This document shows positions 15,213 through 25,000 of a stretch of 36,885 bases of DNA, in pieces (the first letter of the stretch is position 1; every line of letters begins with the position of its first letter). The notes below the pieces were generated by a model. That model searched no databases, was not told the origin of the DNA, and was given only the letters and a program-made list of their open reading frames with translations. Location: positions 1-36,885 of the IMG/VR virus record IMGVR_UViG_3300010883_000146, one strand, 5' to 3'. The stretch is from a virus. Both the position numbers and the translations under genes were made by a program.

Positions 15213-18200
15213 ATGTCAACAGAAAGAATAACACAATATAATCCAAAAGACTTATCACTTGTTAAGTCCAAAACTATTTTTACTAATTTCGGTAAAGGCA
15301 AGCACACTGATCATGTAGAATTACATGTATATAGTGGTGAAAATGTTTTAGAAAGCAATTATAATGTTAAATCGTATAATATTGACCAAAAAGAAACCGG
15401 CCAATTAGCACCCTCAATAAAATTAGCTATTCATGCTGATATTAGGTCAATGGGTTATCAAACTGGTACTTTTGGTATTAAATATAACTTTTTAAGATGT
15501 CTAGTTGGAGACCCAAATAACAACCTATATATTGACGAAATATCTAACGACAGGCGAGAAATCAGGGTACGTCCACTTGAGGATGATCTAGATCTCAGCG
15601 ACGATTTCTTAGAGTTTGGTGAAAGAATTGAAGGTAGTGAATTATCGGCCCATACTTTCTGGCCAGATATTAGATTAAATTTTGGTGAAGATACACTTTT
15701 ACTAGCCGTTAATTGGGCAGTAGATTATGAGGCCTATCCTAACTTTCCCCATTCAATGGTGTTTAAACTATATGAACCTCTTCCAGATGAATTAGAAGAT
15801 GGCGATAAATTTTGGATATGTCAATCGGTAGCTGAACCAATACAAGAAGATATAAAGTTAACTTCAGAAGCCCGAGGTTTTTCATCAAATACTCTAGCTC
15901 CACCTGATTTTTCAATACCTGCTCAATTTGATCCTCCTAAACCAACTGGATATAAGAGTGAAACTGATATACTATCATCAGGAGAAGCTTCTGTTAAAAA
16001 TAAATTATTTCAAAAACTATATAGTGGAAGTTTTGGCGATGTACGGATAAACATTGATTATAACATTCCACAACAAGTAAATGATAGTACATACACGGGA
16101 TTTAAAAATATTGTTCATTTTGGATCCGCTGTAACAAAATTAGAAAACTTTAAATACAAACTAAGACAATTAGAAACTTACGATGCTAAAATTGCAGAAG
16201 TTTCGACAAACTTAATTGGATTAGTTAGTTCTTCTGCGACGGGTTCATATTATTTTACTGCAAATAAATTAAAATGGGAAAATAAAAAAGTAGGACTTGT
16301 TGGAACGTTTGATGATTTTGAAGAACACCTATATTATTCGTCTCAATCATTTATTAGCAATTCACTTGGTGACTTTATACCTTTTTCCTGGCCAAAAACA
16401 GGTCGCGCAACACCATACACCCTAGCAGCAGTAGACTCGGTACAATCAAGAGAATGGTACGGCCAAATAGATAATCCAACTGGTGACTATTATAATGCCG
16501 GCGTAATATACTCTGCATCTAGATATGACGAACACAATGATAATGCCTTATTAAATACTGTACCTGCTCATATAAAAAACACAGAAGATAACGATAGATA
16601 TGTAACGTTTGTTAACATGGTTGGTGATCACTATGACCAAATGTATTTATACACTAAGCACTTGTTGGATATTCACAAGCGTGATAATCCTGTATATGAA
16701 GGTTTACCTAAAAAATTACTTGAACCAGTTTTAAAATCTTTTGGTTGGCAACCCTTCCAAAGTCTTGATTTTGATGATATATGGTCATATAACTTTGGTA
16801 CTGATGGTAGTGGAAGTTATGGTGGAAAACTAAACTTTACTGCATCTGTACTTACTAAAGAAAATGGTGGTGTAGTCACAGCAAAATCTTCAATAATTGG
16901 TCTTAATGGTACCCCACCATACTCATTCATTTGGTCACATACACCAAGCACAAACTTAATAAGTGTAACACAAACTTTACCTTCGTCATCTACAGCAATA
17001 CCAACGGTTACGGTAATAGATAGTAGAGGACTAAAAGCAAGTGCAACTGGAATAATTGCCCCATCACTATCTCCTGGTGCATCTGACATATTAACACTAC
17101 ACAATAGTACCCCTTCAAACAGACCCGTTTCTGCATCAAATGACCAACAATACGGTACATTATCTAAAGATGATATATCAAAAGAATTATGGAAAAGAAT
17201 ATTAAATAATCTACCCCACATATTAAAAACAAAGGGTACAGAAGAAAGTATACGAAGTGTAATAAGTGCATATGGTTTACCTTCAACAATATTAAAAATA
17301 CATGAATATGGAGGACCCCAAAAACTACCAGGAAGACACTCTAAAAATATATATGATAGATTTTCATATTCTTTAAATTTTGATGGTGAATCTAATATTA
17401 CTGGGTCTTGGTCGCCTGTTAGTACCTCATTAAACAAGGTAAGATATCCAAATGCTGTTGAGTTTAGATTTAATATTCCAGATAAACCAGAAAATAAAAA
17501 AGATATGGTTTTATGGAACACGTGGAGTGGTAGTGCTGCTATATGGGCCGAGCACACGAGTTCATTAGTTGGTAACCAATCTGAAAGTCTTTATGGAAGA
17601 ATAAACTTTGCACTTAGATCTGGTTCAATTGGACAAAACCATAACCATAGATATATAACATCATCAACCGACTGGGCCCCAATATATGATAATGACTGGT
17701 GGAGTGTAATACTTAATAGGCGAGATCCTGGAAAAGACCACGAATCTTTAGCCTTTACTTCTTCTTTAAATTTAATAGACCATGAAGGGCAAGACTTACA
17801 ATATGAACTATTTTGTAAAAAAATGTCAGATTTTTCTAGATTTGGTAGAATAAATTGGGCTGTTAGTTCTAGTTTAGTTATATCAGGATCTCTTGGAGAA
17901 CCATCAAACAGTTATAATAGATCTTGGGGAGGAGGTAACCACATCCCGGGTGGATCTAATGCCCCTGTTATAATAGATGAATCTAATGATTTAACATTAA
18001 AACATTTTTTAGGTGGAGCAACCTCTTCTTTTGCAGGTGATGATTTTTTATATAAAAGTGCCAGCAATGATCCAAACAGGACAATATCAGGATTTTCAGG
18101 GTCTATGCAAGAATTTAGATTATATGTTAACCCTTTATCTGAATCAATATTTAATTTTCACGTACAATCTCCGTTAACAATTGTAAGTACTGGTATAACG

Positions 18201-20063
18201 TCTTCTTATGATGACTTATTAGTTAGATGGCCTCTTGGAGCAGATTTAGCCCAGTATAACGCCTCTCATTCTAATCTTATACCTGGAATTCAACCAAACC
18301 AAATTTCTAAATTTGTATCTCCAGGCAACACTCGTTTATCAACTGCAGGATATCTATATGGTTTTAAAGCGTCAATATATAATAGTGCTGTATCAGATGG
18401 ATATAGTCAAGAAGAGGAACGATATTATACGGTAATGCCTAGGGCTATTGGTCCATCTTCATATTCTGAAAAAATAAGAATAGAAGACAATAAATTAAAT
18501 GGACTACTTCACCCAATAATGAAGAGAGAATTTAGTTCTTTTGATAGAAACCCACTTGACTCAAATAAACTAGGAATCTATTTTTCTCCAACTGATGAAA
18601 TTGATCTTGATATTGCTCAAGAATTAGGCCCCTTTGAATATGATAATTTTGTTGGAGACCCAAGAGATACATATTTAAAAAAGTATACTGGCTTAAAAAG
18701 AATTAACGATCATTATTGGAGAAAACACGGAGGAAATCCAAATTTCCATGAATTTTTAAAAATGCTTAGATTTTTTGATGATTCATTATTTAAAACGGTT
18801 AGACAACTTGTTCCAGCTAGAGCAAAGGCCCAGGTAGGATTATTAGTAAAACCCCATTTTCTTGAAAGACCAAGAATATTAAAGTATCCTAGTGCAAGTA
18901 GAACTGATTATTCCGTTAGAGATCTAGGAGAAAAACATAAGTTTGACCAAACAATTTTAGAAGGCCAGATTTCAGTATATGAATCCTCATCTCAAACTGG
19001 TTATTCTGCAGGAGAGTCTGGCCCATTTACATATACTGGAACAACTAATAAGGCCGGATCTAATAATAGACAAGGAATTAGAGATGGAGGGTTTGTCTTT
19101 ACTCCAGCAATAAATAATTCAGCAATACAAAAGGGTAAATTTAAACCAACAAATAATGCTGAACGAGAAAAAGGATTAGATAATAGAACAGTTGGTGAAC
19201 TAGAAGGAGACTATAAATATGATAAGTTCGGATACGATCTTAGAGGAGAAGGAAGTAGGTATATACATACAACTGTAGAATTTCCACCAACAGCTGCCGG
19301 TACACAAGAAGACGGTGCAAAAGTCTGGAATGCATACTATCGTAGAGATGCAATTGGAATGACCATACATACTCCTCCACATGGACAATTACATTCTCAT
19401 CCAAAATATGGAAAAGTAGGATATGATTATAATAACTTCACAGCATCATCTGCTAGAGACGTAACAGACGGCCATGTTAGATATGGATTAAACAGACTAG
19501 CACACAGTGAAATGTATGTCCCATTTGTTGGTGATCCTAGGCCTTCTTTTGAAAAAAAGAAACAGATATATTATTATGCGACAGCTTTTAGTGAATCACT
19601 TAAAAAAGCAATACCATTATTTCATCATAAGAATTGGGGAAATGCTGCTGTTTTAGGAGGAAATGGATATCCTTCCTATGCAGGTACAAGTGTACCGTCG
19701 GCGTCTTTACCTTCTCATTCCTTAGAAGAAGCAGCAGAATATCAAGATTTCAGACAAACACCATTAATGAACCTTTATTTTAATGGTTGTAAGCTCGTTG
19801 GATCTAATTGGAATATGGAATCTAAACAAACCGTTGATGGTGGTCCTGTTGTAGAATATTATGATGTTAGCCCGTATAAATATGTATCGTCAGATGACAG
19901 TGCAGACGGAAAAATATTAACGGCTGGTGAAGGACTTGGTGAAAGTTTAAATCAACGAGAAAATAGTTTACCAGTAGGAAGAAGATTTGGTCGCCCAGCT
20001 GGTCAAAATTTAAGAGGAGCTACCCCAGCACCAAGAGGTCGAAATTTTAATAGGGGTAGTTAA
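15213..20063 (+). CDS. Giant baseplate/tail structural protein with SprB/PKD-like and LamG-like modules
   Basis: The 1,616-residue protein is the largest complete gene here. Visible regions in order: an N-terminal beta-rich part ('ITQYNPKDLSLV', 'GTFGIKYNFLRCLVGDP', 'FWPDIRLNFGEDTLLLAVNW'); a Tyr-rich helical part to ~530; an SprB/PKD-like Ig module at ~536-630 ('GLNGTPPYSFIWSH', 'PTVTVIDSRGLKA'); 'LPHILKTKGTEESIRSVISA' with 'YGLPSTILKIHEYGG' (~665-710), which I associate with large structural proteins of marine T4-like phages; a concanavalin/LamG-like region (~715-985) containing 'FSGSMQEFRLYV'; and a long C-terminal region ending in an Arg/Gly-rich tail. It lies at the gp7-gp10 position of a T4 baseplate gene order, so a wedge or peripheral baseplate role is likely. 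There are no membrane segments or signal peptide. Confidence 0.8.
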   Translation: MSTERITQYNPKDLSLVKSKTIFTNFGKGKHTDHVELHVYSGENVLESNYNVKSYNIDQKETGQLAPSIKLAIHADIRSMGYQTGTFGIKYNFLRCLVGDPNNNLYIDEISNDRREIRVRPLEDDLDLSDDFLEFGERIEGSELSAHTFWPDIRLNFGEDTLLLAVNWAVDYEAYPNFPHSMVFKLYEPLPDELEDGDKFWICQSVAEPIQEDIKLTSEARGFSSNTLAPPDFSIPAQFDPPKPTGYKSETDILSSGEASVKNKLFQKLYSGSFGDVRINIDYNIPQQVNDSTYTGFKNIVHFGSAVTKLENFKYKLRQLETYDAKIAEVSTNLIGLVSSSATGSYYFTANKLKWENKKVGLVGTFDDFEEHLYYSSQSFISNSLGDFIPFSWPKTGRATPYTLAAVDSVQSREWYGQIDNPTGDYYNAGVIYSASRYDEHNDNALLNTVPAHIKNTEDNDRYVTFVNMVGDHYDQMYLYTKHLLDIHKRDNPVYEGLPKKLLEPVLKSFGWQPFQSLDFDDIWSYNFGTDGSGSYGGKLNFTASVLTKENGGVVTAKSSIIGLNGTPPYSFIWSHTPSTNLISVTQTLPSSSTAIPTVTVIDSRGLKASATGIIAPSLSPGASDILTLHNSTPSNRPVSASNDQQYGTLSKDDISKELWKRILNNLPHILKTKGTEESIRSVISAYGLPSTILKIHEYGGPQKLPGRHSKNIYDRFSYSLNFDGESNITGSWSPVSTSLNKVRYPNAVEFRFNIPDKPENKKDMVLWNTWSGSAAIWAEHTSSLVGNQSESLYGRINFALRSGSIGQNHNHRYITSSTDWAPIYDNDWWSVILNRRDPGKDHESLAFTSSLNLIDHEGQDLQYELFCKKMSDFSRFGRINWAVSSSLVISGSLGEPSNSYNRSWGGGNHIPGGSNAPVIIDESNDLTLKHFLGGATSSFAGDDFLYKSASNDPNRTISGFSGSMQEFRLYVNPLSESIFNFHVQSPLTIVSTGITSSYDDLLVRWPLGADLAQYNASHSNLIPGIQPNQISKFVSPGNTRLSTAGYLYGFKASIYNSAVSDGYSQEEERYYTVMPRAIGPSSYSEKIRIEDNKLNGLLHPIMKREFSSFDRNPLDSNKLGIYFSPTDEIDLDIAQELGPFEYDNFVGDPRDTYLKKYTGLKRINDHYWRKHGGNPNFHEFLKMLRFFDDSLFKTVRQLVPARAKAQVGLLVKPHFLERPRILKYPSASRTDYSVRDLGEKHKFDQTILEGQISVYESSSQTGYSAGESGPFTYTGTTNKAGSNNRQGIRDGGFVFTPAINNSAIQKGKFKPTNNAEREKGLDNRTVGELEGDYKYDKFGYDLRGEGSRYIHTTVEFPPTAAGTQEDGAKVWNAYYRRDAIGMTIHTPPHGQLHSHPKYGKVGYDYNNFTASSARDVTDGHVRYGLNRLAHSEMYVPFVGDPRPSFEKKKQIYYYATAFSESLKKAIPLFHHKNWGNAAVLGGNGYPSYAGTSVPSASLPSHSLEEAAEYQDFRQTPLMNLYFNGCKLVGSNWNMESKQTVDGGPVVEYYDVSPYKYVSSDDSADGKILTAGEGLGESLNQRENSLPVGRRFGRPAGQNLRGATPAPRGRNFNRGS

Positions 20064-20080
20064 TAAAATCATATTAAAGA

Positions 20081-20090
20081 TATATTTATA
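20081..20090 (+). promoter_or_regulatory. Putative phage late promoter (TATATTTATA)
   Basis: Exact copy of the recurring 10-mer, 17 nt after the giant structural gene and 27 nt before the ATG at 20118, with AGGAG at 20106-20110. Confidence 0.7.
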
Positions 20091-20117
20091 TATGAATTAA
20101 TATATAGGAGCAATTGA

Positions 20118-20789
20118 ATGGGATATTTAGATAAAACAACAATAACAGTAGACGCAATTCTTACCAAGAAAGGTAGAGAACTTCTTGCAAAAGGATCTGA
20201 GTTTTTTGAAATAACACAGTTTGCATTGGCAGATGACGAAATAGATTACAATCTTTGGGATGTTAATCATTCTTTAGGTAGTAATTACTATGGCCAAGCT
20301 ATTGAGGCTTTACCATTGGTTGAAGCAGTACCAGACGAAACTCAAGTTTGTAAATATAAGTTGGTAACTCTTCCAAAAAATATTGCAAGAATGCCGACAG
20401 TAACTGTTGTCCCTACTTCAGTAACACTTACAAGTGCAGGACAAACTGCGGTAATATCCCCAACAACAACTAACTTTGCAAATGGTAATGCAGCATATGG
20501 ATACACTGCTATACTTTCTGACACAGATGTTTGTTATTTAAATGTTGCTCCAGGTGGAGGAATAGATTCTAGATATAATCCTACTGTAGCAGATTTTTCT
20601 GGAGACTCTACAAAATCAATTTCAGTAGCAGGTAAAAGGTTTCAAATTGTTGCAAAACCTCAACCAATTGAAAGTAAAACTGCAACTATCACACTAATTG
20701 GAAATGAAACTGGTGGTGTAGTAACGGTAACAGTAACAGTTAATAAAGAAACATTAAGTAGTAATGTCCTAGAACAGGCAATGTACTAA
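20118..20789 (+). CDS. Structural protein with C-terminal Ig-like domain
   Basis: The 223 residues begin 'MGYLDKTTITVDAILTKKGR', followed by 'ELLAKGSEFFEITQFALADD' and 'VPDETQVCKYKLVTLPKN', an N-terminal module I recognise from structural proteins of marine T4-like phages. From about residue 92 a beta-sandwich of the bacterial Ig-like type begins ('TVTVVPTSVTLTSAGQTAVI') and ends in 'ATITLIGNETGGVVTVTVTV'. No enzymatic motif is seen. It is first in a three-gene structural run after a promoter-like motif. The N-terminal half may anchor to the particle and the Ig-like half be exposed. The anchoring site is not known to me. Confidence 0.78.
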   Translation: MGYLDKTTITVDAILTKKGRELLAKGSEFFEITQFALADDEIDYNLWDVNHSLGSNYYGQAIEALPLVEAVPDETQVCKYKLVTLPKNIARMPTVTVVPTSVTLTSAGQTAVISPTTTNFANGNAAYGYTAILSDTDVCYLNVAPGGGIDSRYNPTVADFSGDSTKSISVAGKRFQIVAKPQPIESKTATITLIGNETGGVVTVTVTVNKETLSSNVLEQAMY

Positions 20790-20804
20790 TAGGAGATATA
20801 ATAA

Positions 20805-22010
20805 ATGGCTAGATATAGTAACAAAATGGATCGTTCACCAAGAAGAAACCAGGTGGAAAGAGTTGGTAGATCACGAGATTTACCAAGAATACGACAGGTA
20901 AGAAGAAGACCCACACAACCGGTATTACAACCAATATATAGTAGATTTGGTGGAAATGATATAGTTGATAGTGGTGACACTGATACTGTAACAGCTGCAT
21001 TATTTTCTAATCAAGATGGCGTACTAACTTCAGGAGAATATCATACATCATCTGTACAAAGTCAATCTTCAGGTGAATATTATTTAGACGTTTACAGAGA
21101 AAGTCTAGCTACAAACGCAGATAGAGAAGTACAATTTGCCGCAGGATATGCCCATTATAAAGGGTCAGGATCACAAGTACCACAATATGCAACAGAAGGA
21201 TTTACCCCTACAAAAGCCCTACACTCCCAGTATGCTAATTTATTATTGGCCCCTGGTGATGATAAATTTAGTTTATCAAATAGATCAGGATCATTACCTA
21301 CAGACATGATACAATTTCATTTTATAAATGTACAAAGAAGTAGAATGAAAGAAAGGCTAGATCCTGGAAACTGGGAATTACACTTAGGCGGATATGGTAT
21401 TGGAAATATACCAAACCAAAGCATAGTACCTTCTCATTCAGTTATTAAACTTATAGATGATTCAACTGTATCTGATGGAACAATAGCAGAAGCTGGAACA
21501 GTTTATAAAATTGTTAGTGGTACAATTGCAAACGGTTTATCTACTACAACTGGTGTAGCTACTGAATTTGGATTATTTTATCCAGATAATGGTGTTATAC
21601 TATTAGATAGTGAAGGAATAGACGGCGAAATAAACCTATACATTAATTCAGCCTCCCATGCTTATTGTGCAACACCAGTTACCATGTCAAATGCTAATAC
21701 TGTAGGATTTTTAAACGCCCTTAGTGGATCTGCATATTTTGCCGCAAGAAATAAAGAAACGGTACATGCTACGCATTATTTTATTAGAGTAAGAAACCAA
21801 GATTATAATTTTAGTAATAACCCATCATTCACGTCAGGCTCACAAGGAACATTTACACACCCATCATTTTTCAAGGACCCTAAAGTTTATATTACAACTG
21901 TTGGTATGTACAATGACAACAATGAACTTTTGGCTGTTGCAAAAATGAGTAAACCTTTATTAAAGTCATATAATAGAGAAGCTTTAATACGAGTTAAACT
22001 TGAATACTAG
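20805..22010 (+). CDS. Structural protein with C-terminal module shared with the next gene
   Basis: The 401 residues start with an unusually Arg-rich segment (about 12 Arg in the first 45 residues). The middle is beta-rich ('GEYYLDVYRESLATNADREV', 'IQFHFINVQRSRMKERLDPG', 'WELHLGG'). The last ~85 residues ('HYFIRVRNQDYNFSNNPSF', 'PKVYITTVGMYNDNNELLAV', 'AKMSKPLLKS', 'ALIRVKLEY') align by eye with the C-terminus of the next protein. The start follows AATAGGAGATATAATAAATG. Probably a tail or baseplate surface component; I cannot assign a T4 counterpart. Confidence 0.75.
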   Translation: MARYSNKMDRSPRRNQVERVGRSRDLPRIRQVRRRPTQPVLQPIYSRFGGNDIVDSGDTDTVTAALFSNQDGVLTSGEYHTSSVQSQSSGEYYLDVYRESLATNADREVQFAAGYAHYKGSGSQVPQYATEGFTPTKALHSQYANLLLAPGDDKFSLSNRSGSLPTDMIQFHFINVQRSRMKERLDPGNWELHLGGYGIGNIPNQSIVPSHSVIKLIDDSTVSDGTIAEAGTVYKIVSGTIANGLSTTTGVATEFGLFYPDNGVILLDSEGIDGEINLYINSASHAYCATPVTMSNANTVGFLNALSGSAYFAARNKETVHATHYFIRVRNQDYNFSNNPSFTSGSQGTFTHPSFFKDPKVYITTVGMYNDNNELLAVAKMSKPLLKSYNREALIRVKLEY

Positions 22011-22027
22011 GATAGGTTTGTGATGAT

Positions 22028-25000
22028 ATGTCAATATTTAAAAAAATTCCTAAAGAAAATGTTGTAGTATCTCCGTATACTGCACACAAAAAATATACCT
22101 TAACCCTTCATAATTATTCTGCATCAAATAATAATATAGAAACTGCTAGGGCTTTTGGTTATGATTCTGAACATAAACATGCATTCTTAAAGGATTCTAC
22201 TGTACCTAGACCAACAAATGTTCATTCTCATCTTATACGGGGAGATGAATTTACCTCAGGTAGTGAAACATTAACAACTAATGGATATGCTAAGCGATCT
22301 ATTCACGATTCCCTATTTCACATGTACTATAGATCTGTTAGAGATTTATCTAATACTTTTTGTGTTGAACCAACTCGAAATGAGTTCAGAGAATTAAACG
22401 GTGCAGCACAGGTAATATCAATTCCACAAAGACTATTGGGTGATAAAATACAACAAACAACCGAATTACAGAGTTCAATTCATATAATATCAGGAACAAC
22501 TGAAATTAAGGATGATGGACATGGTAATTTATATGACGTTGCTGCTGGAGGATTTAATAATCCTCTAGGAACGTATAGGTCCACAACTGGAAGTTTAGTT
22601 TTCCATGTAGGATTTAACGAAAAATTTCCATATCACAAACCAAATGTTGGTCCTCATTGTCCAGCTTTTTCTGATATACTAGAGGATAAATCTAGGTATG
22701 AAACAGATACTAGAGGACATACAATGTTTTTTAATACTGGTAGCCAAAGTAAACACGGAACTGGGGTAATGTTCACTGGTACAAAGGGTGGAAATATATA
22801 CGATAATACTAGATATAGTTATTTTAAGGCTAAAAAACACCAAAATATTGACTTTAGAAAAGATGAAGATTTTGCAGTAAGTCTTTGGTGTAATTTACCA
22901 ACATCTCAATCTGATGATACAAACCTATTTAATTATATCCTTACATCGGGCCAAGGTGATCATTTTGACAACCAAACCCTATCACCTTGGACTAGTAGGT
23001 TTCCATTTGATATTGTAACGTATAATCATACAACAAATCCTGTAGATCAATTTCAGCTGGAAATATTTAATAATTTGCGACCAGCAACAGGTAGTTTAAG
23101 GATAAGAAATATAGCAACTCACTCTTTTTCAACCTCATCATTCTTAATATCAACTGACACTATAACTGGTTGGTGGAATCACCAGTCAAGTATGTCTATA
23201 GCAGGTTCACCTCACCCTAATACTGCAAGTTTTATTCTAGGACATAGTGTAGACAATGCTGTTTCGTTTTCTTTTTCAGGTTCAAGTTATACATCTATTA
23301 ATCCATTATTTAACCCATCCCATTCTGCTACTACTTTATTTGTAGATACTGGCTCTAGTTACCCTGTATTCTTTCTCAACCTTGTACAGACAATCAACTC
23401 GGCTTCAAGAATGCCCGCATATACTGGCAAATTATCATCAATATCTGCATCATATATATTTTCACAAGGAATAACAGTACACTCTAAAGACCCAACTGGT
23501 TCTGTTGGTAATAACTTTATTTTTCAGTCTAGTTCTGGTTTTTACCCAGGAACAGATTTCCCAGTAACCACTTCAAATTTCTCAGGTGGTACAGGGGTTG
23601 GTAATAACCCATACAAGTTTGGGCCATCACAATCAGCATTTTTTCAAATGACAGACGGTTTAGGAACATCGGTTAGATTTCCAGTAACCACAGAATCTGG
23701 AGACTTTGGTGGCCAAGATACTTATCCAACTATTAGTTTCCATGGATCAATAACTTCGTCGGCATTGTCAATGGCAAGTGCATCTGCTGCAAGGTTAAAT
23801 CAAGGAATATTATTTGGATTTACTGCTTCTGGTAACCATTTTCCATTACTAATAAGTGCAAGTGCAGAAGCAATAACAGGAAACGCAAATATGGGAGCAA
23901 GACTTGATTTCTCAGCTTCTATACGTGGTACTAATGGTAATGTAGGACAATCAAAACAGGTTGGAGTTTTTGGGGTAACTAACACAGGTAATAATACGTT
24001 TAACCTCCATGACGGTACATCAAGACTTTCAGGCGGTACAGGAACATTTAGTTTAGCATCAATGCTTACTTCAAGTTATTTTATAGCATCAACCCTAGGA
24101 GACACAGCAGCAGGCCAAAACGGTATGGAAAATGGGGCTATTCCGTTAACACAAACAGAAAGCTTTGAGCGCCACATTTTTTATTGGTATAGTGCTTCAA
24201 ACGTTCCACCACAATTAGGAGCATACACAACCCACAGTACTACGGCAATACCCTTAAATGAGGTTACAGATTTTTCATCTGGTAGCCATGACATATTATC
24301 CATAATGTCTAAGTCTATGCAAGTAGTAGACTCTCACCCTTCTTTTAGTTATGCTCCAACTCAAGGAGACGCCAATGCACTTGAAAGAAAAAGATATATT
24401 GGAATTGCCCGACGTACAACACCTGGGCCCGCCCTTGATACATATAGTAAAAATTTATCCACAATATTAGGAGAATCATTTTCTTTTCCTCTTGGTGCAG
24501 CTAATACTGCCTTTCAAACCTTTAACGATGGTAACCCAGGAAATGCTCCAAATGGAAGTTTACTGGTTAGTGGTTCTACAACAGGATTACACCAAAACCC
24601 AGGTGTAGGAGGATTAGTTGTACCGTCAGGTGGTACTACAGTAGACAGTATGACCAATCTACAAACTATGAAATATACTTTACTTAGTGGCGGTGTAGTT
24701 GGTTTTCCTGGCCAAATAGTTGCTCGTAGAAATGACGGCACAAACCTATTTAGGGTTAGTTCTTCAACGGCAGTTACTGAAAGTTGGAATCATGTAGTAT
24801 ATCAAAAAACAGGATCACAGTTAGAGTTATATGTAAACAATACCCTTGAATGTTCGTTACCGTTTGCTCATGACGAAGGACAATGTAAAAATAATGATGA
24901 CTTATTTTTTGGTGTAGCAACAAGACTAACATGGTCTGGTGATTTTGTTAGAAATGACGCTGGTGATATATTTATAAACTCAAATGGTACTGCTAGAAGA

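Noticed and set aside
16817-17557. 246-codon minus-strand open frame
   Set aside because: It is antisense to a domain-bearing part of the giant structural protein, with no ribosome-binding site or recognisable product.
24967-24976. Another exact TATATTTATA as a promoter
   Set aside because: It lies inside the 1,155-aa coding region (residues around GDIFINS) with no start or ribosome-binding site after it; about one chance copy is plausible in DNA this AT-rich.
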